A DNA stretch of 13,023 bases, from positions 1-13,023 of the forward strand of contig JACMKW010000273.1 of NCBI GenBank assembly GCA_014379885.1, written 5' to 3'. This DNA comes from Rhizobacter sp. (GTDB lineage: Bacteria; Pseudomonadota; Gammaproteobacteria; Burkholderiales; Burkholderiaceae). The position numbers and the translations under genes were made by a program. The notes beneath the pieces were generated by a model. The model did no database searches. It saw only the letters and a list, made by a program, of their open reading frames with translations, and was not told the origin of the DNA. Positions 1 through 7,726 of the stretch are shown piece after piece; position 1 is the stretch's first letter; each line of letters starts with the position of its first letter.

Positions 1-682
1 AGCCCTGGCAGTTGGCATAGAGCCAGGTTTTCTGGGCATCGCTGACCTCTTGCACCACGCACAGGTTTGCCAGCCCGCGCAACGCCGATTCAGACCGCTT
101 GCGTGCCCAGGCGGCCATGCGGCTCAGGTGCAGCAAGAAGCGGCCGGGCGACAAACCTTCGACGGCCTCTTGCGGATGCGCAGTGAGGTCGCGTGCCCCA
201 TTTGGAATGACGCTGACCGGCCCTTGCCAACCGAGGTGCGTTCGGATGTCGCCTTCGACATGGTGGGTGAGGGTGCTGACTTCGTCGAACTTGCACAACC
301 TCGCCTTGAGCTTGTTCAGCGACTTTCGACGTGTGCGTTCGTCGTCGTGGTAGAGCGTGTTCAGGTCGTGAATGGTCAGCAGCGAGTGCTGCGTGAACAG
401 CGGCGGCCCCACGCGGCCTAGCTGATTCAAGCCGTGCCAGCCGGTGAAGCGACGCCAGCCCTGCCAGTGCCAGTAGCCTTGCGAAGAAAGCGTGTCGAGA
501 TACGACACGCCATTGCCGAAACGCCCGTGCCACTGCCGCGGCATGTGCAGGTGAAACTGCACGCCCTCGGCACGCCATGCCGGCGCTGCGGCCGCGATGC
601 GCTCACAGATCTGGGTGGAGAACTCGCCGAGGCCGTCGCTGAGTGAATCCAGCTTGCCCAGGCTGATACCGATGTTGCGCAC
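1..682 (-). CDS. Glycosyltransferase family 4 (GT-B), partial, possibly defective
   Basis: This frame starts at a GTG (682-680) and runs off the left edge, so 227 codons are visible. It likely transfers a sugar from a nucleotide donor during LPS or exopolysaccharide assembly on the cytoplasmic side of the inner membrane. The N-terminus MRNIGISLGKLDSLSDGLGE is typical of a GT4 family common in Burkholderiales. It is followed by a TIHDLN segment (103-108), an IPNGARDL hinge (159-166), the start of the second Rossmann domain (FLLHLSRM, 182-189) and VSDAQKTWLYANC (213-225). In relatives, as I recall them, about 40 residues separate the SRM element from the conserved L-N block; here there are only about 14. 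The usual Lys-Asn after 'SRM' is missing, suggesting an in-frame deletion of roughly 25-30 residues. The gene begins 6 bp after the stop of the preceding glycosyltransferase, so it belongs to the same operon. There is no ATG and the ribosome binding site is weak. The family call is firm; whether the enzyme works is doubtful. Confidence 0.8.
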   Translation of the reverse strand, partial: MRNIGISLGKLDSLSDGLGEFSTQICERIAAAAPAWRAEGVQFHLHMPRQWHGRFGNGVSYLDTLSSQGYWHWQGWRRFTGWHGLNQLGRVGPPLFTQHSLLTIHDLNTLYHDDERTRRKSLNKLKARLCKFDEVSTLTHHVEGDIRTHLGWQGPVSVIPNGARDLTAHPQEAVEGLSPGRFLLHLSRMAAWARKRSESALRGLANLCVVQEVSDAQKTWLYANCQG

Positions 683-688
683 TGCCGC

Positions 689-1558
689 CTAGGCCACCAG
701 GCGGTAGTGCTTGCGGCTCAAGTCCCAGCCGAACCAACGCTCCAGCACCATCGACCAGCGGTGCTTGCGCTCGCGCGGTGTCAGCTGGTGGGCTGGGTTG
801 GGAGTGAAATGGTGCTCGGCTTCGGTTGCAAGCCAGCCTTGCATCACGGCGGGGTGCGTGCCGGTGTAGGGGCGCAGCGCCTGCGCGTCGATGTTGCCGT
901 AGTGAACCTTGGGTGCACCGTGCGACCAGTACTTGCTGACTTGATCCATCTTGGCCTGCATGTAGTCGGTGCGCCGCACGTGCCCGTAGTGGTAGATGTG
1001 CGCGTTGGCCAAGGCGGCTCGCGGATGGCGGCCTTGGCGGTGTTTGTCCATCACCACCCAGAACTGGCCATCGGGTGCGTAACTGCGGATGGTGTTTCGG
1101 ATGAGTCGGCACTCGCGACGGTACCAAGCGGGGCTGACCGCAAGCCAGTGCGGCGAGCCGTAGAAGTGCAGGTAGTCGAACACCAACGCCTCGACCTGTG
1201 CATTGCCGTGGTGGTGGTCGACAGCGGCACGAATCGCGGCCAGCTCGCCCTCGTGCAGCACTTCGTCGCCTTCGAGGTAGAAGGCCCAGTCGCCGGTGCA
1301 CGCGTATTGGGCAATCATCTTCTGCTGGGCATAAACGAAGCCTCGTTCTGACATGCGCTCGTTCCAGAGCGTGTCGATGAGGCGGATTTTCGGGTCGCCG
1401 ATGGCGAGCAAGCGCTCCCGCGTGTCGTCTTCGCCGCGCCCCACGGCGATCACGAATTCATCAACCAGCGGCAGCAGCGAGCGGATCGACTCTTGGAACG
1501 GAAAACCCAGCTTGGCCCCGTTGCGCAAAAAGGTGAAGCCGCTGATGGAGGCCGTCAT
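689..1558 (-). CDS. Glycosyltransferase family 2 protein
   Basis: A 289-residue GT-A fold glycosyltransferase, expected to act in the cytoplasm on a lipid-linked or LPS-core acceptor. The N-terminal strand (SISGFTFLRNGAKLGFPF) and the DEFVIAVGRGEDDT segment (33-46) match the nucleotide-binding half of GT2 enzymes. EGDE (96-99) stands where the metal-binding DXD motif is expected. There is no signal peptide and no clear membrane span. The start at 1558 is preferred over an in-frame codon at 1597: this ATG overlaps the upstream gene's TGA as ATGA (1555-1558), and a GAGG sits 8 bases upstream. The C-terminal third, rich in His, Trp and Arg, I cannot assign to a known domain. Donor and acceptor cannot be read from the sequence. 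The operon context (MsbA, WaaE-like enzyme) points to LPS or O-antigen-like glycan synthesis. Confidence 0.85.
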   Translation of the reverse strand: MTASISGFTFLRNGAKLGFPFQESIRSLLPLVDEFVIAVGRGEDDTRERLLAIGDPKIRLIDTLWNERMSERGFVYAQQKMIAQYACTGDWAFYLEGDEVLHEGELAAIRAAVDHHHGNAQVEALVFDYLHFYGSPHWLAVSPAWYRRECRLIRNTIRSYAPDGQFWVVMDKHRQGRHPRAALANAHIYHYGHVRRTDYMQAKMDQVSKYWSHGAPKVHYGNIDAQALRPYTGTHPAVMQGWLATEAEHHFTPNPAHQLTPRERKHRWSMVLERWFGWDLSRKHYRLVA

Positions 1559-2373
1559 GCCCCGACCCTCAGTCGGTGAGCTTCTTCCGGGCTCCACTTT
1601 TGTTCGATCGGGATCAGGCGAGCAGCGTCAGCAAAGGCGGGCGGCTTGGCGCGCATGGTGATGCGAATGTAGTGGTGCACAAAGACATCAAGTGCGATGT
1701 GCACGGGTTTGATGTCGCCATGATCGACAGCGCGCTTCTTCACACGCAAGAAGAGATCGGCGTCGGCCGCCTGGATGCGCTCGTCCCACAGGCCGACCAG
1801 GTCGAGTGCGCGCCGGTTCATCAGCACCGAGTTGCCCACATAACCTTCAAGAACGCGGCCTTCGAACCGCCTGGTGCGATCTTGGGTGAAGCGCTGCCAG
1901 TTGCCGTACATCCAGCGGTGTGACAAAGCGAGCCAGGGTTGTCTAGCGCCGAACAGGCGCACGGGCAAGGCCGCACGCTTCCAGCGACGGCGCAGCACTT
2001 GCGTGGCCTCAGGGGTTTCGACGCGCTCGACGCCGCACACGGTCAAGGTGTCGAGGCCGTTGCGTTTTGCGCTGGCAAGCAGGCGGGTGTCCCAGGCATC
2101 GGGCACGACGATGTCGTTGTTGAGAAAGGCCAACCACTCGCCCTGGGCCACGGCAATGCCCTGGTTCTGGGTATAGGGGTAGGAATAGTTGGCGCTGTTA
2201 CGGATGACCTTGGCGCCCGCTTGCTCAAAGAATTCGGCAGAACCATCGGTCGATGCGTTGTCGATCACGATCAGTTCGTAGGGCAGCCGGGTGCAACGTT
2301 TCAAGTGCTCCACATACCAGCGGTTCACTGCCAGCTGGTTGTGCACCGCGGTGATGATGCTCAGGCGTGTCAT
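1555..2373 (-). CDS. Glycosyltransferase family 2 protein
   Basis: A 272-residue GT-A glycosyltransferase. The start MTRLSIITAVHN, the nucleotide-sugar binding IVIDNASTDGS (35-45) and the metal-site equivalent NND (85-87, in LAFLNNDIVVPDAW) are classic GT2 signatures, close to the rhamnosyl/galactosyl transferase branch that uses NND instead of DXD. A GNSVLMNRRALDLVGLWDE block (from about residue 180) fits the acceptor-side region where such enzymes carry a conserved E/D pair before the catalytic base. No membrane segment or signal peptide is present. Its ATG overlaps the msbA stop (ATGA, 2370-2373) and its own TGA overlaps the next start, so it should be translationally coupled on both sides. 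It probably adds a sugar to the LPS core or an O-unit. Donor sugar unknown. Confidence 0.88.
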   Translation of the reverse strand: MTRLSIITAVHNQLAVNRWYVEHLKRCTRLPYELIVIDNASTDGSAEFFEQAGAKVIRNSANYSYPYTQNQGIAVAQGEWLAFLNNDIVVPDAWDTRLLASAKRNGLDTLTVCGVERVETPEATQVLRRRWKRAALPVRLFGARQPWLALSHRWMYGNWQRFTQDRTRRFEGRVLEGYVGNSVLMNRRALDLVGLWDERIQAADADLFLRVKKRAVDHGDIKPVHIALDVFVHHYIRITMRAKPPAFADAARLIPIEQKWSPEEAHRLRVGA

Positions 2374-4160
2374 CCTTGCGCGGCCTCAGTGCTCGAATCT
2401 GCGCTGGCTTTGAACTGAAGTGAGTGCAGGTGCGCGAAGAGACCGTTGAGCGCGAGCAGCTCGGCGTGCGTGCCCTGTTCAACGATCCGGCCACCCTCTA
2501 GCACCAGCACCCGATCGGCCGCTTTGATGGTGGCCAAGCGGTGGGCGATGACGAGGCTGGTGCGGCCGCGCATCAGTGCCTCCAGTGCCTCTTGCACCAG
2601 CCGCTCTGACTCCGAATCGAGCGCCGAGGTGGCTTCGTCGAGGATCAGGATGGGCGCGTCCTTGTAGATGGCTCGGGCGATGGCCAAACGCTGGCGCTGC
2701 CCTCCTGACAGCTGGTTGCCGTTGTGGCCGATCATTGTGTCCAGGCCTTGCGGCAGGCTCTCGATGAACTGCAGCATGTTGGCCGCTTTCAGTGCCCGAC
2801 GCACGGCCTCGCGGTCGATCTCGGATGCGTCACCCGCGCTCAGTGCGACATTGGCTGCCACGGTGTCGTTGAAGAGCACAACGTCTTGGCTCACCAGCGC
2901 AAACTGGCGGCGCAATGCGGCTACATCCCAACTGCCCAGGGGTTGGCCATCGAGCAGCAGATCACCGCTCGTGGGCTCCAGGAAACGCGGCAGCAGGTTC
3001 ACCAGCGTCGACTTGCCTGCACCCGACGGGCCCACGAGCGCCACTGTCTCCCCCACGGCAAGCCGCAGAGACACGCCCTCCAGCGCTGGGGCCTGGTCAC
3101 TCTTGTAGCGCAGGCCCACATTGCGCAGCTCAATCTCGCCGCGCGCACGGCCCGGGTTGAACCCCCCGCCTTGTTCGACAGGGGCATCCTTGATCAAGGC
3201 CACACCGCGCTCGAGGGCGGCCAGGCCACGCGTGATCGGCCCGGCGACTTCCGACAAGTGTTTGATTGGGGCGAGCAGCATCATCATGCCGGTGATGAAG
3301 GCGATGAACCCACCCGTCGAGCCACTTCCGCTGGCGCCACCCTGCCAGAGCGCGGCGACAACCAATGCCGACAGGCCGCAGGCTGCAATCAGCTGCGTGA
3401 TGGGCGTCATGGTGGCGGCTGCCATGGTCGACTTGATTGACAGCCGACGCAGGGTGTCGCTGCCCTTTTCAAAGCGCTTTGCCTGTGAACGCGCCGCACC
3501 ATGCAGGCGGACGATGCGCCAGGCCAGGACGTTTTCTTCGACCACATAAGCGAGGTCGTTGGTCGCGTTCTGGCCTTGGATGGTGAGCCTGTGCAGGCGT
3601 TTGCCGAGCACGCGCATCACAAGGGCGATGGCCGGAAACAGCAGGCCGACGAACAGCGTGAGTTGCCAATTCAGAACCAGCAGATAGCCAAGCAGCGCCA
3701 CCAGTGTCAAAGAGTCACGTATGAGGGTTTGAACCGAGCCCATCAACATGGCGGCCCCGCCCTGGGCCTCGTAGGTGAGCGTACCGGTCAGTGAGCTGGC
3801 GGTGTTGTTGCTGAAGAGGGAGGGGTGAACCGTCATCAGCCGGTCGAACATGGCGCTGCGCAAGGCTTGTGTGCCGCGGTTGGCAGCCCAGGCCAACCCG
3901 TATTGAGCCACCAGGCCTGCAAGGCCTCGAACGGCGAATAGGCTGACGATGGTCGCGGGGATCATCCACAGCGGAAAGGTCGGAGATTTGAAACTGCCGC
4001 TGTCGAAGAAGCCTTTCATCAAGTACGGAATCACGGGTTCCGTGGCCGCGCCAATGATGGAGCCTATGGCGACCAGAACAATACCCCGCCCACAGTTGGC
4101 GAAGTAAGGCGCAATGCGCAGCAGGCGCTGTTTCAGCGGCAAGGGGCTTACTTCAATCAT
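2370..4160 (-). CDS. msbA: MsbA-type lipid A/LPS ABC transporter (fused permease-ATPase)
   Basis: A 596-residue half-transporter (E. coli MsbA is 582) that works as a homodimer in the inner membrane, flipping lipid A-core from the inner to the outer leaflet with ATP. The membrane domain covers about residues 25-300, with hydrophobic spans near 26-48, 64-86, 150-180 and 255-300. The nucleotide-binding domain carries Walker A GPSGAGKS (377-384), Q-loop Gln425, signature LSGGQ (484-488), Walker B ILILDE (504-509) and switch His540. The start at 4160 is chosen because it makes a 4-base ATGA overlap with the upstream gene (4157-4160) and has GGAG (complement of 4169-4172) 8 bases upstream. The in-frame codon at 4316 would read through the neighbour. 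Glycosyltransferases on both sides support an LPS role. A related lipid/peptide exporter is possible but less likely. Confidence 0.93.
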   Translation of the reverse strand: MIEVSPLPLKQRLLRIAPYFANCGRGIVLVAIGSIIGAATEPVIPYLMKGFFDSGSFKSPTFPLWMIPATIVSLFAVRGLAGLVAQYGLAWAANRGTQALRSAMFDRLMTVHPSLFSNNTASSLTGTLTYEAQGGAAMLMGSVQTLIRDSLTLVALLGYLLVLNWQLTLFVGLLFPAIALVMRVLGKRLHRLTIQGQNATNDLAYVVEENVLAWRIVRLHGAARSQAKRFEKGSDTLRRLSIKSTMAAATMTPITQLIAACGLSALVVAALWQGGASGSGSTGGFIAFITGMMMLLAPIKHLSEVAGPITRGLAALERGVALIKDAPVEQGGGFNPGRARGEIELRNVGLRYKSDQAPALEGVSLRLAVGETVALVGPSGAGKSTLVNLLPRFLEPTSGDLLLDGQPLGSWDVAALRRQFALVSQDVVLFNDTVAANVALSAGDASEIDREAVRRALKAANMLQFIESLPQGLDTMIGHNGNQLSGGQRQRLAIARAIYKDAPILILDEATSALDSESERLVQEALEALMRGRTSLVIAHRLATIKAADRVLVLEGGRIVEQGTHAELLALNGLFAHLHSLQFKASADSSTEAAQG

Positions 4161-4933
4161 CCAGGGAACTCCGGGCGGCTTGGCGGACTCTTGAGAAGCA
4201 TCAGTTTCAAGTATTTGTAGTACGTGTACTCGGCGTTGTAGATGGCCAGCATCACGCCGTGGCGCCCGTCCAGAAACCCTAGACGCAGAACGTAGGTTCT
4301 GAAAAACGCAAACCACCCATGGATCAACGCTTTCGTCAGACTGCCTTGCTTGCCGCGGCTGAACATGTCGCGGGCATGGCCGCTGGAGTAGCGGTCCAGC
4401 TTTTCCAGCACGTCGTGCAGGTCAGGGTAGCTGTAGTGGATCAAGCTCTCGGTGAGGTCGCCCACGCTGCCATGCACGGTCATGTGCGCGTGCAAGAAGT
4501 GGTCGGTGAAGCCAGAGACCTCGCGCCGCCCCAGCCTCAGCGTGAAGTCAGGCCGCCAACCACTGTGCCGGATGAACTGGCCGCAGAACTCAGAAATGCG
4601 CGGAATCCGGTAGCCGGCGTGCGCTGGCTTGGCAATCGCTGCGAGCACCTCGTCGCGCAAGCGAGGCGAGATGCGCTCATCGGCGTCGAGCGACAGCACC
4701 CAATCGCATTGCGCCATCAAGAAGCCCCGCGCAATCTGAGGGCCATAGCCAGGCCAATCGGTCTGTACCACTCGCGCACCCGCCTGCTCAGCCAACGCCA
4801 CGGTCTCATCGCTGCTGCGAGAGTCAAGCACCAAGACTTCATTGGCAAACGACGCGCTGGCTACGCACTCTGCGATGTTGCGGGCCTCGTTTTTTGCAAC
4901 GATCACGACAGTCAATGTCGGCGGCTTCAGCAT
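4157..4933 (-). CDS. WaaE-like LPS-core glycosyltransferase (family 2)
   Basis: A 258-residue GT2 enzyme resembling the WaaE/KdtX group, which adds glucose to a heptose of the LPS inner core. Visible signatures are TLTVVIVAKNEARNI (6-20), VLVLDSRSSDET (33-44), the metal-binding DADE (83-86) and the family block around FCGQFIRHSGWRPDFTLRL (116-134). The HGWFAFFRTYVLRLGFLDG segment (205-223) may be a membrane-associated amphipathic patch typical of this family. It is the promoter-proximal gene of the minus-strand operon and overlaps msbA by ATGA. The start is uncertain: ATGs at 4966, 4960 and 4933 are all in frame and none has a good ribosome binding site. I prefer 4933 because it leaves the usual short lead into the first beta strand; 4966 adds 11 residues. 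WaaE-like identity is from memory of the motifs; the exact sugar is inferred. Confidence 0.87.
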   Translation of the reverse strand: MLKPPTLTVVIVAKNEARNIAECVASASFANEVLVLDSRSSDETVALAEQAGARVVQTDWPGYGPQIARGFLMAQCDWVLSLDADERISPRLRDEVLAAIAKPAHAGYRIPRISEFCGQFIRHSGWRPDFTLRLGRREVSGFTDHFLHAHMTVHGSVGDLTESLIHYSYPDLHDVLEKLDRYSSGHARDMFSRGKQGSLTKALIHGWFAFFRTYVLRLGFLDGRHGVMLAIYNAEYTYYKYLKLMLLKSPPSRPEFPG

Positions 4934-5018
4934 GTTGTCGTGTAGGGCTCCATCTATCATCGGCATTGTCTACGATTCGCAGTGGCCGTCTCTGCGCAAC
5001 TCTTCAGCACCATCCCCT

Positions 5019-6299
5019 ATGCGCAATTCGATTTTTCGACTCCTCATGTTGCTGCCGTTGTGGTTCGGGCTGCCTGTCACGGTTCAGGCGCAGTTCCGGG
5101 TCGAAATCTCTGGCGTGGGCGCCACCCAGGTGCCCATTGCCATCGCCCGCTTTCGCGATGAAGACCGCACCACCCAGAGCCTGTCGGCCATCGTTCGCTC
5201 TGATTTGGAGCGTTCAGGCGTCTTCCGCAACATCGAGGCCAATCAAGTGCTCGACGAGGCAGCCCAGCCTCAGATGAGCGAATGGCGCTCCCGCGCGGCT
5301 GATGCGTTGGTGGGCGGCTCGGTCACCCGCTTGGCCGACGGTCGCTTCGACGTGCGCTTCAAGCTGTGGGACGTTGTCAAGGGCAAGGTGCTCGCAGATG
5401 GGAGCATCACGACATTGCCTGCCGACCTGCGCGCGGCCGCACACCGCATTGCCGACGTGGTGTACGAAAAGCTCACGGGCGACAAGGGCGTGTTTTCAAC
5501 CCGCATTGCCTACGTCACCCGCTCGGGCCGGCGCTTTTCGTTGCGGGTCGACTTTGCTGATGGCCTGGGCGGCGACTCGATGATCAGCAGCAACGACCCC
5601 ATCATCTCGCCCGCCTGGTCGCCCGACGGGCAGGAGCTGGCCTACGTGTCGTTCTTCGAAGACCAGAAGGCAGTAATCTTTGCGCAAGACATTGCCACCG
5701 GAAAGCGCCGCAAGATTGCCGCTTTCAAAGGCTCCAACAGCGCACCCTCGTGGTCGCCCGATGGTCAGTCGCTGGTGGTCACACTGAGCCGCGAAGGTGG
5801 CTCGCAGCTCTACATCGTAGGGCGCAATGGCGAGAACCCGCGCCGCATTACCAACAGTCCGTCCATCGATACCGAAGGCGTGTTTTCGCCGGACGGGCGG
5901 CAGATCTACTTCGTGAGCGACCGCAGTGGCGGCCCGCAGATCTACCGGGTGCCGGTGGCGGGCGGCACGCCCGAACGCGTGAGCTTTACTGGTGGCTACA
6001 ACATCAGCCCCGCGCTCAGCCCGGATGGTCGATACCTCGCCTATATTTCCCGCCAGAACGGGGCTTTCAAGTTGTATGTGGGTGAAGTGGGCAAGCCAGG
6101 CGCACCGCAAGCCATCACCGAAAGCACCGACGACGAGAGCCCGAGCTTCGCGCCCAACGGCAAGCTGATCATCTACGCCACCAGGGTCAACGGGCGCGAC
6201 ACCTTGATGACGACCACGCTCGACGGCAAGATCAAGGCCAAGCTGGAGTCGCGGTTTCCTGATGTGCGCGAACCCGCTTGGGGCCCTTTCGGGCGCTAG
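5019..6299 (+). CDS. tolB: Tol-Pal system beta-propeller protein TolB
   Basis: A 426-residue periplasmic protein (family about 430) that links Pal to the inner-membrane TolQRA motor during outer-membrane constriction and envelope maintenance. Residues 1-24 form a signal peptide (hydrophobic LLMLLPLWFGLPV, cleavage expected after VQA24). An N-terminal alpha/beta domain follows to about residue 180. A C-terminal six-bladed propeller then shows repeated SPDG motifs (WSPDGQELAYVS, WSPDGQSLVV, FSPDGRQIYFVS, LSPDGRYLAYIS, FAPNGKLIIYAT). The ATG at 5019 gives the right length and signal peptide but has no clear Shine-Dalgarno; an in-frame ATG at 5046 would shorten the signal peptide too much. It heads the plus-strand operon tolB-pal-cpoB-tcdA and diverges from the LPS operon. 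tolQ, tolR and tolA are not upstream, which is unusual. The stop lies within a perfect palindrome. Confidence 0.97.
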   Translation: MRNSIFRLLMLLPLWFGLPVTVQAQFRVEISGVGATQVPIAIARFRDEDRTTQSLSAIVRSDLERSGVFRNIEANQVLDEAAQPQMSEWRSRAADALVGGSVTRLADGRFDVRFKLWDVVKGKVLADGSITTLPADLRAAAHRIADVVYEKLTGDKGVFSTRIAYVTRSGRRFSLRVDFADGLGGDSMISSNDPIISPAWSPDGQELAYVSFFEDQKAVIFAQDIATGKRRKIAAFKGSNSAPSWSPDGQSLVVTLSREGGSQLYIVGRNGENPRRITNSPSIDTEGVFSPDGRQIYFVSDRSGGPQIYRVPVAGGTPERVSFTGGYNISPALSPDGRYLAYISRQNGAFKLYVGEVGKPGAPQAITESTDDESPSFAPNGKLIIYATRVNGRDTLMTTTLDGKIKAKLESRFPDVREPAWGPFGR

Positions 6300-6304
6300 C
6301 GCCC
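6283..6304 (+). other. Hairpin/palindrome over the tolB stop codon
   Basis: The 14-base perfect palindrome GGGCGCTAGCGCCC (6291-6304) contains the tolB TAG. Its left half can instead pair with GCCC at 6283-6286 (loop TTTC), so two mutually exclusive small hairpins are possible. There is no T tract, so it is not an intrinsic terminator. It may mark an mRNA processing or stability element in the 77-bp tolB-pal gap, or be chance in GC-rich DNA. Confidence 0.35.
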
Positions 6305-6376
6305 AATCACCGCGAACAGGCGCTGGCCCTTGCACCGAATTTGCTAGTCCATTTTCACGACGACAGGAGAACCACC

Positions 6377-6913
6377 ATGAACATGTCCCGCCTCGCTCTC
6401 ATTGCTGCGATTTCTTCGGCTTTTCTCGCGGGCTGTGCCTCGAACGTCAAGCTCGACGACAAGCCGGCCCCCGTCGAAACACGCACCCCGGGCAGCAGTA
6501 CCGGTGGTTCGGGCTCCACCACCGGCGGCAATTCGCCCAGCAAGGTGGCCAGCGTCGACCTGAGCAAGGGCGCCTCGTCAACTGAAGCGGCCAAGGTGGT
6601 TTATTTCGACTACGACAGCTTCGTGATCAAGGACGAATTCCGCCCCGTGGTGGAAGCCCAGGGCAAGGTCTTGTCGACCGACCGCGTCAAGAAGCTGGCG
6701 ATCGAAGGCCACACCGATGACCGCGGCGGCAGCGAGTACAACCTTGCGCTCGGCCAGAAGCGCGCCGAGTCGGTCGCCAAGGCGCTCAAGCTGCTGGGTG
6801 TGAATGATGGCCAGGTCGAGGCCGTGAGTTTTGGTAAAGAGCGCCCGGCGGTGCAGGGCAGCGATGAAACGGCGTGGGCCAAAAACCGCCGCGCCGAACT
6901 CAACAACCGCTGA
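6377..6913 (+). CDS. pal: Peptidoglycan-associated lipoprotein Pal
   Basis: A 178-residue outer-membrane lipoprotein that binds peptidoglycan and TolB, tethering the outer membrane to the wall and gathering at the division septum. The signal peptide ends in the lipobox LAGC, with Cys20 as the acylated residue. Residue +2 is Ala, compatible with Lol transfer to the outer membrane. A Gly/Ser/Thr-rich linker (about 35-60) leads to an OmpA-C-like domain: YFDYDSFVI, then IEGHTDDRGGSEYNLALGQ with the diaminopimelate-contacting Asp/Arg region, and a final NRRAEL. The start is supported by AGGAGA at 6365-6370, six bases before the ATG, the best ribosome binding site in the operon. This fits the high Pal levels seen in other bacteria. 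The gene follows tolB by 77 bp and cpoB follows within 9 bp. Confidence 0.98.
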   Translation: MNMSRLALIAAISSAFLAGCASNVKLDDKPAPVETRTPGSSTGGSGSTTGGNSPSKVASVDLSKGASSTEAAKVVYFDYDSFVIKDEFRPVVEAQGKVLSTDRVKKLAIEGHTDDRGGSEYNLALGQKRAESVAKALKLLGVNDGQVEAVSFGKERPAVQGSDETAWAKNRRAELNNR

Positions 6914-6922
6914 GTGTTGACG

Positions 6923-7717
6923 ATGCCTCGCGCGCTCGTGATGCCATCTAGTCGTCCCGCGGCGTGGCTGCTCGCCTTGGCGCTGGCCGCACCGGCAGCG
7001 CAGGCGGGCCTGTTCGATGACGACGAGGCCCGCAAGGCCATCCTCGACATGCGCCAGCGGCAGGAGCAGAGCGAAGCGCGCGTGAAGGCCGCGCAGGCCG
7101 AGAACACCGCACAGTTGCTGGAGCAGATCAACCAGCTCAAGCGCAGCCTGCTCGACCTCAATAACCAGCTTGAAGTCATGCGCACTGAAATGGCCAAGCT
7201 GCGCGGGCAAGACGAGCAACTCACCCGCGACGTGGTCGAGCTGCAGCGCCTGCAAAAAGATGCACAGCAAGGTGTCGAAGACCGCATTCGCAAGCTCGAG
7301 CCGCAAAAAGTCTCGGTCGATGGCAAAGAAATTCTTGTCGACCCGGAGGAGCGCCGCCAGTTCGAAGAAGGCATGGCCGTGTTGCGCAAGGGCGATTTCT
7401 CCGCTGCGGCCTCTGCGCTTGCGGGCTTCAACCGCCGCTACCCGGCCAGTGGCTACAAGGCTTCGTCTCTCTTCTGGCTGGGCAATGCGCAGTACGGCAT
7501 GCGCGACTACAAAGAGGCGATGGTGTCGTTTCGCAGCCTGGTCACGACGGCGCCCGACCACCCGCGTGCGCCCGAGTCGTTGCTGGCGGTCGTCAACTGC
7601 CAGATGGAATTGAAAGACACAAAAGGCGCACGCCGCACGCTCGACGAATTGCTCAAGACCTACCCCAAATCCGAGGCGGCCCAGGCAGGCAAGGAGCGCC
7701 TTGCTTCGATCAAGTAG
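6923..7717 (+). CDS. cpoB: Cell division coordinator CpoB (YbgF)
   Basis: A 264-residue periplasmic protein. In E. coli, CpoB binds TolA and PBP1B-LpoB and couples outer-membrane constriction to septal wall synthesis. The signal peptide covers residues 1-28 (WLLALALAAPAAQA, cleavage before GLF). It is followed by the conserved GLFDDDEARKAILDMRQR start and a coiled-coil trimerisation region rich in Gln, Leu and Glu (about 35-115). Three TPR-like repeats make the C-terminal domain (about 140-264), for example LFWLGNAQYGMRDYKEAMVS. Start choice is uncertain: GTG 6914 directly follows the pal stop, ATG 6923 is chosen here, and ATG 6941 would still keep a signal peptide. None has a strong ribosome binding site, so coupling to pal is likely. 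The tolB-pal-cpoB order is the standard one. Confidence 0.95.
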   Translation: MPRALVMPSSRPAAWLLALALAAPAAQAGLFDDDEARKAILDMRQRQEQSEARVKAAQAENTAQLLEQINQLKRSLLDLNNQLEVMRTEMAKLRGQDEQLTRDVVELQRLQKDAQQGVEDRIRKLEPQKVSVDGKEILVDPEERRQFEEGMAVLRKGDFSAAASALAGFNRRYPASGYKASSLFWLGNAQYGMRDYKEAMVSFRSLVTTAPDHPRAPESLLAVVNCQMELKDTKGARRTLDELLKTYPKSEAAQAGKERLASIK

Positions 7718-7726
7718 CGCTGAGCC

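Noticed and set aside
90..578. A 162-codon minus-strand open frame at the left edge starting with ATG
   Set aside because: The overlapping GTG-started frame to 682 encodes a recognisable GT4 protein; the ATG frame is Arg/His/Ala-rich shadow.
603..1301. A 232-codon minus-strand open frame overlapping the two left glycosyltransferases
   Set aside because: It is in a different frame from both, is rich in Arg/Pro/Ala, and has no motif; both glycosyltransferase frames carry clear signatures.
4934..5018. Sigma70 promoters for tolB and the LPS operon
   Set aside because: TTGTCG with TATCAT has only 14-bp spacing, and other combinations match poorly; I cannot support a specific call.
5496..6335. 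A 279-codon minus-strand open frame opposite tolB
   Set aside because: No recognisable domain; it is the antisense shadow of the TolB propeller coding sequence.
6578..7561. A 327-codon minus-strand open frame opposite pal and cpoB
   Set aside because: It spans two confident genes on the other strand and reads as Leu/Ala/Arg-rich antisense of the CpoB coiled coil.
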